Origin: Bacteroidota bacterium | Lineage (GTDB): Bacteria; Bacteroidota; Rhodothermia; Rhodothermales; Bin80 | Direction of reading: 5' to 3' | DNA: 64,000 bases | NCBI GenBank assembly: GCA_026708685.1 | Contig: JAPOUL010000098.1 | Coordinates: 32,625 to 96,624 of the forward strand | Part shown: positions 19,047 to 28,015 of the stretch, piece after piece | How the letters are laid out: each line of letters opens with the position of its first letter | How positions within the stretch are numbered: position 1 is the stretch's first letter | Made by a program: the position numbers and the translations under genes | The notes under the pieces: generated by a model | The model's database searches: none | Told to the model about the DNA's origin: nothing | Seen by the model: the letters and a program-made list of their open reading frames with translations, nothing else

Positions 19047-19865
19047 TCACAATTCATCAGGAATTGAAAGGTCACGAAATTGGTCAGAAACAAATCGTTG
19101 GGTCTCCATTGATGGACGCTCATATTCATTTCCAGTCTGCAGTGATGGTAGACTGATCTCCTCAGGCTGTATTCGTTCAAACGAAATTTGAGACAGGAGG
19201 TGATGGATACAATTGAGCCGTGCACGACGCTTGTCATCCGCTTCAACCACCCACCAGGGAGAATCAGGTAAGTCAGTATTCAAGAACATCTGATCTTTTG
19301 CTTTGGAGTATTCCACCCATCGGGCCCTAGATTCCAAATCCATTGGGCTGAGCTTCCATCGCCTTGTTGGATCTTCAAGCCTGCGGCGAAAGCGTCTCTC
19401 CTGTTCTTCTGCACTGACCGAGAACCAGTACTTAATGAGGATGATGCCACTTTGAATCAGCATTCGCTCAAACATCGGGCACTGTCGCAAAAAATCCCAG
19501 TATTCATTTTCAGTGCAGAAGCCCATGACGCGTTCAACACCGGCACGATTATACCAACTCCTGTCGAAGAGCACCATTTCACCGCCAGCTGGTAAATGAT
19601 GAACATACCGTTGAAAGTACCACTGGGACGATTCTCTTTCGGTCGGTTTTGCCAAGGCAACAACCCTACAGACACGTGGATTCAATGGAGCAAGAATCCT
19701 TTTAATCGTTCCGCCTTTTCCAGCGGCATCTCTGCCTTCAAATAAAACAACAACGCGCTTTTTCCGCACACGAATATAGCGCTGAAGTTGGGCAAGACGA
19801 ATTTGCAATAAAGCCAATTCCGTCTCATAAAACTTACGAGACAGTTTACCGTTTTGTTTTAACAT
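19047..19865 (-). CDS. ppk2: Polyphosphate kinase 2 family protein
   Basis: 272 residues, the length of a single-domain PPK2, which transfers phosphate between polyphosphate and nucleotides. Walker A is FEGRDAAGKGGTIKR (about 42-56), Walker B FDRSWYNRAG (about 99-108), and the lid region RRFRRRLEDPTRRWKLSP (about 156-173) carries the conserved Arg residues. The C-terminal WVVEADDKRRARLN block is normal. Whether it prefers GDP, ADP or AMP cannot be decided from these motifs alone. Monocistronic. Confidence 0.93.
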   Translation of the reverse strand: MLKQNGKLSRKFYETELALLQIRLAQLQRYIRVRKKRVVVLFEGRDAAGKGGTIKRILAPLNPRVCRVVALAKPTERESSQWYFQRYVHHLPAGGEMVLFDRSWYNRAGVERVMGFCTENEYWDFLRQCPMFERMLIQSGIILIKYWFSVSAEEQERRFRRRLEDPTRRWKLSPMDLESRARWVEYSKAKDQMFLNTDLPDSPWWVVEADDKRRARLNCIHHLLSQISFERIQPEEISLPSLQTGNEYERPSMETQRFVSDQFRDLSIPDEL

Positions 19866-20103
19866 GTGATTGTCTTTGATTTAGGGATGACAAAAAAGTG
19901 TGGATCCAAAAGTCTATCGACATTTCTGATGCTAAGGCCGTTGAATCAGCAAAGATTGGTTTTGGATCTAGTGAATGATGGGTTGACCCATATGAGCAAA
20001 ATCTTGTCAATTGAGATACGTTTTTGTTTTCATTGGTAGAATGATTGAATACTTATCCTAATACTAACACTTTCCAATCATCAAGATACAAGCCCACGCA
20101 CTC

Positions 20104-20595
20104 ATGGAACATAGAGTAGGCCCTGCATGCGACCTATCAGGTAGAATCATTCTGACGGATGATCAGCGTTCAAAAGTTCAAAATGTGGATATAGCTCAGA
20201 ACATTTTGAAATCATCTCATACCATAGCCATGGTTGGGTTATCAACGAATCCCAATAAAGATAGTCATATGGTAGCTAAATTTCTGATTGATCAGGGTTT
20301 CCGAGTGATTCCTGTCCATCCGAAAGCAGATCAGATCCTTGGGCAAAAGGTCTACCGGAAAGTGACGGATATTGGTGAACCAGTAGATATCGTAAATGTA
20401 TTTCGACCATCAGAGGAGTGTGCTCTTTATGCTAAACAGGCCGTTGAGATTCATGCTAAAGCAATATGGTTGCAACTCAATATCTACAGTGAAGAAGCTG
20501 CGGATATTGCCACCGATGCTGGAATGGACATAGTGATGAATCTTTGCATCAAAATAGAATACAACCGTCTACTCGCAAATTCGGATAGCCATTAA
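20104..20595 (+). CDS. CoA-binding domain protein (YccU-like)
   Basis: 163 residues. From about residue 30 it matches the small CoA-binding Rossmann proteins: TIAMVGLSTNPNKDSHMVAKF (glycine-rich loop), GFRVIPVHPKAD, GEPVDIVNVFRPSE and a C-terminal MNLCIKIEY. The protein probably binds CoA or acyl-CoA; its role is not settled in any organism I know of. The first ~28 residues are not part of the family, and a start nearer the IAQNILKSS segment is possible, although no ATG is present there. Monocistronic. Confidence 0.85.
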   Translation: MEHRVGPACDLSGRIILTDDQRSKVQNVDIAQNILKSSHTIAMVGLSTNPNKDSHMVAKFLIDQGFRVIPVHPKADQILGQKVYRKVTDIGEPVDIVNVFRPSEECALYAKQAVEIHAKAIWLQLNIYSEEAADIATDAGMDIVMNLCIKIEYNRLLANSDSH

Positions 20596-20740
20596 CATAC
20601 TGTGCCCATTCATGATTTGTGATGATGAGATATCTCCCGTCCAATTTCAACAGTTAGACAATTCACAGCACAAATTCTAGCATGTGAAACGAAATGTAGC
20701 CTCGGATCCTATTGGCAGATCGACCGTCAATGCTCAACTC

Positions 20741-21721
20741 CTACTCAGGGATCTTAAACCGAGGGGAAACAAGAGATTGATCATCAAGATGGGTCGTAAT
20801 TTGAACGATCCTTGCAAGATTGGGACTATAAACAGTCACCGTTTTCTCTGCAGGATGATCAAGGTCGTGCGAGATCGTAGGATGATCAACGACATCCATG
20901 ACATCAACATTAATGGCTTGCAGCGATTCTGGATAACGCAGTTTTCCGTAGGGTACTGAGCTGGACAATACGATCTGTCCACCCGTCGTGGCAATCTCAA
21001 TCTGGGCAATGGGTGTCGTTTTGACGATCCGTTGCAGGTGCTCATTTGTTTTGGCAACGGACCATCCAGCCGTTTCGGTTACCCCGAGGAAGGCATCAAT
21101 CAATCCGGCTTGAGCCACCATCTGTTTTGACAGAACCGCATCAAAAACGGACCGAACTTCTGCAACGCGAGATGTATATTGAGATGAGAGAAGTTCGGCC
21201 TCACCAAATGCAGCCAAGGCTGCGGTCATCACGGGAGAGGCATAGCTGTTGTTTAGCAATCCCTGTTCCTCAAATGCCAGAGCATTGCCAACCTGAACAA
21301 TCCGAGGTTGATCAATCCCACTCACACCAACATATTTGAAGATATCCCAGTCAATTTCACGAGTTTGTGCAGCTTGGGTGATGCATTCATCGCTGTCAAT
21401 GTTAGCGGAGAGCAGTGGAAAGAAAGCAGATGCCTGAGGCTGGGCAGTGGAATCATCAGAAAACCGAAAATTGATCGGCTGACCATCATCCCCCCGGACA
21501 TTGGTAAGATACACCGATCCTTCGGAGTCGGTCACCCAAAGTTCATCCAATACTGTTTTATCTAAAATAGCATCAAAAATAGATATGATCTCTGAAGGTG
21601 AATGACCATGACCTTCGGCTGCAGCCACCAGATGAGCACAGATTCGGGCCTGTCCAGTCATTTGTTCATCTAGTAGTAGATCAAGTCCTTTAGCAATGAC
21701 TGCAAGAGATAGCTGACTCAT
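20741..21721 (-). CDS. Unknown protein with two tandem sensor-like (Cache/PAS-type) modules
   Basis: 326 residues, soluble, no signal peptide, no output domain. The protein looks like an internal duplication: residues ~10-165 and ~195-320 share helix-strand order and short matches (LLLDEQMTGQARICAHLV versus AVLSKQMVAQAGLIDAFL; VTDSEGSVYLTN versus IATTGGQIVLSS; QPRIVQVG versus LARIVQIT). The helix followed by 'E/T-x-G-x-(I/V)-x-(L/V)-(T/S)' strands is the pattern of extracellular Cache ligand-binding domains, but here without membrane helices. I do not recognise the family. A cytosolic ligand-binding or FIST-like sensor is inferred only. Confidence 0.6.
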   Translation of the reverse strand: MSQLSLAVIAKGLDLLLDEQMTGQARICAHLVAAAEGHGHSPSEIISIFDAILDKTVLDELWVTDSEGSVYLTNVRGDDGQPINFRFSDDSTAQPQASAFFPLLSANIDSDECITQAAQTREIDWDIFKYVGVSGIDQPRIVQVGNALAFEEQGLLNNSYASPVMTAALAAFGEAELLSSQYTSRVAEVRSVFDAVLSKQMVAQAGLIDAFLGVTETAGWSVAKTNEHLQRIVKTTPIAQIEIATTGGQIVLSSSVPYGKLRYPESLQAINVDVMDVVDHPTISHDLDHPAEKTVTVYSPNLARIVQITTHLDDQSLVSPRFKIPE

Positions 21722-22182
21722 GGGAACTAAAGATTAGTTGATGATGAAGAGAAATAGAAGCGTATGATACGTAAATTTACGACAAATTGATCATTATCGT
21801 AATACTTCATCAAAAAGGGGAAGATCATTGACTATATTGAGCTTCCTAATCTGAACTCGTCTATTGAAATCGACTCATGGGTGGTAGAAGCATTGATTAT
21901 TTGATTTGATGTATCCTGTGGAAAACAATCCATCATTTTGTACATAAAACAAACTGATATTTCAGCGTCCAACAAGGTTGGTTATTGATGATCGGACATA
22001 CGCACGCAATTGTATATGAGCCAAGCCAAGGATCATCGCAGTTCATATCTGCTTTGAAACAATCGTATGGATTGGTGTTATACGTTGATTGCACTGTTGA
22101 AAACACCCTAAGTTGTTCAACTTTTAAGGGTGATGTTCAATTTCAGTTTATCTGGTATTCATTATTAGTCTTGTGAGAGCCT
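21722..22182. other. 461-base AT-rich region before the type III R-M genes
   Basis: Separates the sensor-like gene from the restriction-modification operon. A 63-codon plus-strand ORF at 21985-22176 has no recognisable features and is probably chance. Composition is markedly more AT-rich than the housekeeping genes, as is common at the edge of an acquired defence island. The 44-base inverted repeat at 22097-22140 is listed separately. Confidence 0.5.
22097..22140. promoter_or_regulatory. Nested inverted repeat upstream of the type III mod gene
   Basis: The outer arms TTGAA/TTCAA, the middle arms CACCCTAA/TTAAGGGTG (one bulge) and the inner arms AAGTTG/CAACTT (110-115 with 118-123 of the 22000s) form one long hairpin-like dyad. 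It ends 42 bases before the mod start codon. It could be an operator for self-regulation of the R-M operon, a folded 5' leader, or a terminator of an incoming transcript; no T-run follows. The pairing is seen directly, the function is inferred. Confidence 0.55.
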
Positions 22183-23787
22183 ATGCCACGCCTTCAATTT
22201 AAGGGGAAGATTTTAGTGGAAAATTATCATATGTCTGTTCCCTTCCACGAACTGATTGCATCGCGAGAAAAAGGATTAAGTCCTCAATCAAGTTTACATG
22301 ATAATCTCATTCTTCATGGAGATAACTTAGCGGCTTTAAAATCTCTGCTACCGTTTTACCGTGAACAGGTAAAATGTATTTTCATTGATCCTCCCTACAA
22401 CACGGGGAATGAAAGTTGGGAGTATAACGATAATGTAAACTCACCATTGATCAAGGATTGGTTAGGAAAAACTGTGGATCGTGATGATCTTACTCGGCAT
22501 GACAAGTGGCTATGTATGATGATGCCCCGTCTTAAACTGCTTCACCAACTGCTACGTAAGGATGGAGTGATCTTTGTATCGATTGATGACAACGAGATGC
22601 ACCATCTCAGATGTTTGATGAATGAAGTGTTTGGTGAAGAGAATTTCTTAGCAAGTTTCATATGGCATCACCGAAAAAGCAAGCAGAATGATATCCGTGT
22701 GTCATTGGGGCACAATTACATTCTAGGATATACGAAAAACGAGACTCATTTTGAACTCAAGTCCATTCCAGTGAATGAGAGTCAGTTCTCTAACCCCGAC
22801 AATGATCCTCGTGGACCATGGACACTTGATCCTATGGATGCTCCCAATATCTGCCCCAATCTTACTTATGAAATCATAAATCCAAATACAGGGAAAAGTT
22901 ATTATCCACCAAAAGGACGGTGTTGGCAATTTTGCAAAGAAAAATATGAACAGGCACTTGAGGAGGGACGAATCGTATTTGGACGGACAGGACGGGCAAA
23001 GCCCCAGTATAAACGATACTTAGAGGAGGCAAAACAAAAGGGACGGTCAGTGTCAACCATATGGCAGGATGTTGGAACGGCAACCAACGCTACAGAAGAA
23101 TTAAATCAGATTTTTGGTGAGAAAGGAGTTTTCAAAACTCCCAAGCCAAGCGACTTGATTCGTAAGTTGGTCCTCCTGTCTACGGATCACGACTCTGTTG
23201 TTCTTGATTCATTTGCAGGCTCTGGTACCACAGCTCATGCGGTCCTCGCTCAAAATCTGGAAGATGGCGGGAACAGACGATTTATTTTAGTGGAGTGCGA
23301 AGATTATGCAGAATCTACGACCGCTGAGCGTGTTCGACGGGTTATTCAAGGAGTTCCCGATTCCAAAAATGAATCTCTTAATGCAGGGCTCGGTGGCACA
23401 TTTAGCTATTATACATTAGGAAGGCCTATGAAACAGGAATCGCTTCTTGACGGTTCTCATCTGCCATCGTGGGAAAATTTGAGTTCCTACATCTTCTTCA
23501 CTGCCACTGGTCAAGAATTTGACCTCAATGTGATCAACCACGATACTGGCTATATCGGTCAGACCAACTCCCATGATGTATTCCTTCTCTACGAGCCTGA
23601 TGTAGATCAACTTAAGAACCTTGCATTATCACTGTCCGAGGCTCGTGCATTACCCGCAAGTCCCAGAAGAAAACTTGTCTTTGCACCTGCAAAATACCTA
23701 GATCAGGAGTTTCTTCATAAGTATAATATTGACTTTCAGCAACTGCCTTTTCAGATATACGAGGCGATTGATCCAGATGAAAAATGA
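22183..23787 (+). CDS. mod: Type III restriction-modification DNA methyltransferase (Mod)
   Basis: 534 residues. Beta-class N6-adenine methyltransferase order: the catalytic motif FIDPPYNTGNE (about 68-78) comes first, and the SAM-binding motif DSFAGSGTTAHA (about 344-355) is near the C-terminal third, with the target-recognition region between them. The N-terminus (MPRLQFKGKILVENYHMSVPF) matches the usual Mod start, supporting ATG 22183. Mod gives sequence recognition for a Mod/Res complex that methylates one strand and cleaves unmethylated DNA. It overlaps res by 4 bases (ATGA). The recognition sequence cannot be predicted here. No simple-sequence repeat for phase variation was seen in the gene. 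Confidence 0.93.
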   Translation: MPRLQFKGKILVENYHMSVPFHELIASREKGLSPQSSLHDNLILHGDNLAALKSLLPFYREQVKCIFIDPPYNTGNESWEYNDNVNSPLIKDWLGKTVDRDDLTRHDKWLCMMMPRLKLLHQLLRKDGVIFVSIDDNEMHHLRCLMNEVFGEENFLASFIWHHRKSKQNDIRVSLGHNYILGYTKNETHFELKSIPVNESQFSNPDNDPRGPWTLDPMDAPNICPNLTYEIINPNTGKSYYPPKGRCWQFCKEKYEQALEEGRIVFGRTGRAKPQYKRYLEEAKQKGRSVSTIWQDVGTATNATEELNQIFGEKGVFKTPKPSDLIRKLVLLSTDHDSVVLDSFAGSGTTAHAVLAQNLEDGGNRRFILVECEDYAESTTAERVRRVIQGVPDSKNESLNAGLGGTFSYYTLGRPMKQESLLDGSHLPSWENLSSYIFFTATGQEFDLNVINHDTGYIGQTNSHDVFLLYEPDVDQLKNLALSLSEARALPASPRRKLVFAPAKYLDQEFLHKYNIDFQQLPFQIYEAIDPDEK

Positions 23788-26309
23788 TTCTAAAGGATTA
23801 CCAAAAACGGGCACTTGATGTTGTGACGGAGTTTCTTCGATACTTAGCTGTTACAAAAGAAAAAGATAAGCGAGATAGAATAGAAGACTCTGAATGGGGA
23901 GGTTTTAATTGGGTGCGACGTGCGTGGGAAAAAGTCTTGCCGAATAGAGAATATAAGAGTCGCCAAAATGGATTGGGGGAACATCTTCCTGTGTTCTGTC
24001 TCAAGGTTCCTACTGGGGGTGGGAAAACATTGTTAGCCACTCGTGTGATAGATCTCGTAAATGTACATTTTCGCCAGAGTCGACGCGGCTTGATACTTTG
24101 GATTGTGCCAACGAATCAGATTTACACGCAGACTCTCAAGGCTCTCAAGGATCTTAATCATCCATATCGTCAACAACTTGACTTGTCATCTGGCCAACGT
24201 ACTTGCATCTATGAAAAAACATCATCTTTTGGTCCTCAGGATGTATCAGAGAACTTATGCATTCTTCTGCTCATGCTTCCGTCAGCCAATCGCGGTTTAA
24301 CCAAGAAAGATCAACTCAGGATCTATCGTGACAACGGAGGATTTGACCAGTTTTTCCCCTCAGATGATGAATCCTCAAAGCATGCTAAATTACGTAAACA
24401 TTTTCCCAATTTAGACACCTTTAGTCAGCATGGGGCATTGGGTGCAAAAATTGTAAAAACCTCACTGGGAAACACCTTACGTATTCTCAAACCATTGATC
24501 ATTTTAGATGAGGGACACAAAGCATACAGCGACAATGCGAGACAAACACTTGAGGGCTTTAATCCGTGTATGATTGTTGAGCTTTCAGCCACACCGAGCA
24601 AGCTTTCAAATATCCTCGTTGATATTCGCGGAGTGGAACTCAATGCAGAGGAAATGATCAAGCTTGATCTTCATATTCGTAATAAAAAGGATAGTGACTG
24701 GCAAAGTACACTCCATGAATCTATCCAGCATCGTCAATTTCTTGAATCTGAAGCCCGACGTTACGAAGCCGAGACTGGCATTTATATTCGTCCTATTTGT
24801 GTCATCCAAGTGGAAAGAACGGGTAAAAATCAGCGAATGTCTGGATATATTCATGCCGATGATGTTAGAGAGTTTTTATTAAAGAATTCTGCAATCAAAC
24901 CGGAGCATATCGCGATCAAGACGAGTGACAGAGATGATCTCATAGATATTGAGGAAGAGGAAGGTTTAATGTCCCGCAATTACTCTGTTCGTTTTATCAT
25001 TACGAAACAGGCTCTGCAAGAAGGATGGGACTGTTCTTTTGCTTATCTACTGACCATCCTTACGAACCCAATGTCCAAGACTGGTTTGACACAACTCGTT
25101 GGGAGGATCCTTCGGCAACCCTACGCACACAAGACTGGCATATCCTGTTTAGATGAGAGTTATGTTTATTGCTTTAGTCAAAGCGGTAATGAAATTCTGA
25201 AGGATATCAAGAAAGGATTCCATCTTGATGGATTGCAAGGGCTTGAACCGATCAGTACATCAAGTGCAGACGATTTGACAAAAAGACAACAACAAAAGAT
25301 CAAACCAAGAACACGCTATCAAACAGCCGTTCGTGATCTTCTTCTACCCGCATTCATGATTCAAGATGGGAGTCAATGGAGACTGGTTCATTATAATACA
25401 GATATTCTATCCCAATTACCTTGGGAAGAAATTGATATTTCTCCGATCGGGGAGTTAAAACTTGAAGAAAAGAGTCATGGAAATGACGATTTTGTGGTGA
25501 ATCTATCAACAGAGTATCACATTGAACAATCCCAGAATTCTACTGATATTACATCAGTGGATTTAAGCACATTTACAAGTCATCTCATTGATATCGTTCC
25601 GAATCCTTGGCATTGTTATCGTATGATTGAGAATACATACAGTATGTTGTGCAAACGTTATTCTGTCAGTTATTTAGCCAACAACTCCGTCTTTATCATT
25701 GAGCAACTCCGCCAACTACTGGAGAAAGAACGAGACCGTCTTTCAAAAAGAATTTTCTATTGTCTTTTGGAAGTGGAAACGATTAGGTTTCTTGTAGTTA
25801 CAGATGATCTTGGACTGAATCGCTTACCCGAGGAAATTGATTATCCAAGTGGTAAGCGTGCGAACAGGGAAGACGGTGCCCCCTATCAGATGAGTCTATT
25901 TGAAGTGATTGCTGAAGATGAGCTTAATCAATTAGAAACTAAAGTTGCTACGTATCTTGATCAGCAAGCTAGACTCTTTTTCTTGTATCGGAATCGGGCA
26001 CGAAAGGATTATTATGTTCAAGGGTGGAAACCTCATAAAATCTATGCAGATTTTGTTGTAACCCTCAGTGAGAATACTCTTGATGATATAGAAACATTTC
26101 AGGAAGTATTTGTGGTTGAAACTAAAGGTCTTCACTTGTCTAAATCTGAGGATACTGACTACAAGCGATCAATCTTTGATGTGTGCAACCAGCATGCCCA
26201 AAAAGTTGGCTGGGCAAAATTAGCTCCCAAGATGCAAGATATTGTGCTGCGCTACAGTGTCTTGGATGAAAAAGATTGGGAAGCAAGATTGAATAGTATG
26301 CTCACTTGA
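23784..26309 (+). CDS. res: Type III restriction enzyme, helicase/nuclease subunit (Res)
   Basis: 841 residues. SF2 translocase motifs: Walker A VPTGGGKT (about 74-81), ILDEGHKAYS (about 239-248, DEGH box), ELSATPS (motif III) and a C-terminal RecA fold with QEGWDCSFAYLLT and QLVGRILRQP (motif VI). A C-terminal PD-(D/E)xK nuclease is marked by YADFVVTL and VVETKG (about 755-782; Asp, Glu, Lys). The peptide YQMSLFEV (about 697) fits the sliding-clamp-binding pattern QxxLF, although it is internal. All motifs look intact, so the system is probably active. It starts in an ATGA overlap with mod. Confidence 0.93.
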   Translation: MILKDYQKRALDVVTEFLRYLAVTKEKDKRDRIEDSEWGGFNWVRRAWEKVLPNREYKSRQNGLGEHLPVFCLKVPTGGGKTLLATRVIDLVNVHFRQSRRGLILWIVPTNQIYTQTLKALKDLNHPYRQQLDLSSGQRTCIYEKTSSFGPQDVSENLCILLLMLPSANRGLTKKDQLRIYRDNGGFDQFFPSDDESSKHAKLRKHFPNLDTFSQHGALGAKIVKTSLGNTLRILKPLIILDEGHKAYSDNARQTLEGFNPCMIVELSATPSKLSNILVDIRGVELNAEEMIKLDLHIRNKKDSDWQSTLHESIQHRQFLESEARRYEAETGIYIRPICVIQVERTGKNQRMSGYIHADDVREFLLKNSAIKPEHIAIKTSDRDDLIDIEEEEGLMSRNYSVRFIITKQALQEGWDCSFAYLLTILTNPMSKTGLTQLVGRILRQPYAHKTGISCLDESYVYCFSQSGNEILKDIKKGFHLDGLQGLEPISTSSADDLTKRQQQKIKPRTRYQTAVRDLLLPAFMIQDGSQWRLVHYNTDILSQLPWEEIDISPIGELKLEEKSHGNDDFVVNLSTEYHIEQSQNSTDITSVDLSTFTSHLIDIVPNPWHCYRMIENTYSMLCKRYSVSYLANNSVFIIEQLRQLLEKERDRLSKRIFYCLLEVETIRFLVVTDDLGLNRLPEEIDYPSGKRANREDGAPYQMSLFEVIAEDELNQLETKVATYLDQQARLFFLYRNRARKDYYVQGWKPHKIYADFVVTLSENTLDDIETFQEVFVVETKGLHLSKSEDTDYKRSIFDVCNQHAQKVGWAKLAPKMQDIVLRYSVLDEKDWEARLNSMLT

Positions 26310-26395
26310 AAATATTGCTCTGAATCATGGAACAACACGAAATTCAGATCAATTTATTTTAATCATAGTAATCACCATTCTATCCCCCAATAACT

Positions 26396-28012
26396 ATGTA
26401 TTCTCGAAGATCATTTATTCAACTGGCGGCGGGTGGTCTCGTCGCCTTCTCTAACATTCAGCGCGAATGGGAAGCCGATGTGGCAATCATAGGTGGAGGG
26501 ACTGGCGGGTGTGCTGCTGCACTTGCTGCATTAAGAATGAATCGTACGGTTATTCTTACAGAAGAGACCGACTGGATTGGTGGTCAGTTTACTCAGCAGG
26601 GGGTTCCCCCCGATGAACATCAATGGATTGAGACTCAAGGTGCAACGACCAGTTACTTGGAATTTCGCCGTCAAATTCGTCAGGTATATCGAGATTATTA
26701 CCCACTGAATCTCCCTGATGCACCTTTACTCAATCCAGGAACATGTCTGGTTTCACGACTCTGCCATCAGCCGCGTACTGCTCTTTCCGTATACAATGAC
26801 TGGTTTGCACCTTATTTAAGTTCGGGGCAACTGAAGATTTTTCTTAACACAGTGCCAGTATCTGCTGATGTCAGCGGTGATCGGATTGAGTCTGTTCAAA
26901 TGTCTTCTTCTGAATCGATTATCAAAGCAACGTATTTCATTGATGCAACGGAGGATGGAGCTCTTCTTGAGCTCTCCAATACGGAGTATGTTTCTGGAGC
27001 AGAGGCCGATTCGGATGAATTGCATGCATCCCCTCGTCCAAGCCCTGATAACATGCAAGCCCCCACTTGGTGTTTCGCTATGGACTATCGGCCGGGTGAA
27101 GAATATCTCATTGATCCACCTGAATCGTATGAATACTGGCGAGATTATGTCCCTCCGATTGACCCTCCTTGGCCCGGAAAACTCTTCAGTTTGACCTACA
27201 CCCATCCCTATACTTTGGAGCCTACAACTGCTTCATTTGATCCACGACCGGGTGCTGAAACAGAGAACTTTAATTTGTGGATTTACCGTCGATTGATTGA
27301 TCCTGGCCTGTTTTCATCGGGAGCATATACAGGGGGAATCTCTCTTGTCAATTGGCCACAGAACGATTATATTGAAGGAAACCTGTTTGGGAATCCAAAA
27401 AGTGAATTCCATCGACAGGCAGCACGGGAAATGAGTCTTTCCTTTTTTTACTGGCTTCAAACAGAAGTTCCACGCGAAGATGGTGGACAGGGCTGGCCTG
27501 GGCTACGATTACGGGGAGATATTCTTGGAACTCATGATGGATTAGCCAAAGCTCCCTACTTAAGAGAGGCTCGCAGAATTCAATCGGAATTTACTGTTAC
27601 CGAAGATCATGTTGGAGCCGAAGCACGCCAAAACACCAATAGAGCCGAAGAATTCCATGACACTGTGGGAGTGGGAAGCTATCGTATTGACTTACATCCA
27701 TCAACCGGTGGAGACAACTATATTGATGTTCCCTCGCTTCCCTTTGAAATTCCACTGGGGGCCTTGATTCCAGTTCGCATGGAAAATGTACTTCCTGCAG
27801 CAAAAAATATTGGAGTAACTCATATCACTGGTGGTTGTTATCGCTTGCATCCAGTGGAATGGAATATTGGCGAGGCTACTGGAGCACTCGCTTCGTGGTG
27901 CATTGAAAAATCAACTTCACCCCGTGGAGTGAGAGCTCGTCATCTACAAGAATTTCAGGATTTGCTCACTGCACAGGGCGTACAATTAAGATGGCCAGAA
28001 TCAATCTACTAA
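26396..28012 (+). CDS. FAD-dependent oxidoreductase with Tat-like signal
   Basis: 538 residues. The N-terminus MYSRRSFIQLAAGGLVAF is a twin-arginine-type signal (RRSF), followed by the FAD-binding dinucleotide fold DVAIIGGGTGGCAAALAALR (about 28-47) and DWIGGQFTQQG. It belongs to the large FAD-dependent group often annotated as 'FAD dependent oxidoreductase' in Bacteroidota and Planctomycetota, with substrate unknown. It lies 3 bases before the multihaem cytochrome gene, so the two are probably co-transcribed, and the cytochrome is a candidate electron partner. That pairing is inferred. Confidence 0.85.
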   Translation: MYSRRSFIQLAAGGLVAFSNIQREWEADVAIIGGGTGGCAAALAALRMNRTVILTEETDWIGGQFTQQGVPPDEHQWIETQGATTSYLEFRRQIRQVYRDYYPLNLPDAPLLNPGTCLVSRLCHQPRTALSVYNDWFAPYLSSGQLKIFLNTVPVSADVSGDRIESVQMSSSESIIKATYFIDATEDGALLELSNTEYVSGAEADSDELHASPRPSPDNMQAPTWCFAMDYRPGEEYLIDPPESYEYWRDYVPPIDPPWPGKLFSLTYTHPYTLEPTTASFDPRPGAETENFNLWIYRRLIDPGLFSSGAYTGGISLVNWPQNDYIEGNLFGNPKSEFHRQAAREMSLSFFYWLQTEVPREDGGQGWPGLRLRGDILGTHDGLAKAPYLREARRIQSEFTVTEDHVGAEARQNTNRAEEFHDTVGVGSYRIDLHPSTGGDNYIDVPSLPFEIPLGALIPVRMENVLPAAKNIGVTHITGGCYRLHPVEWNIGEATGALASWCIEKSTSPRGVRARHLQEFQDLLTAQGVQLRWPESIY

Positions 28013-28015
28013 TCC

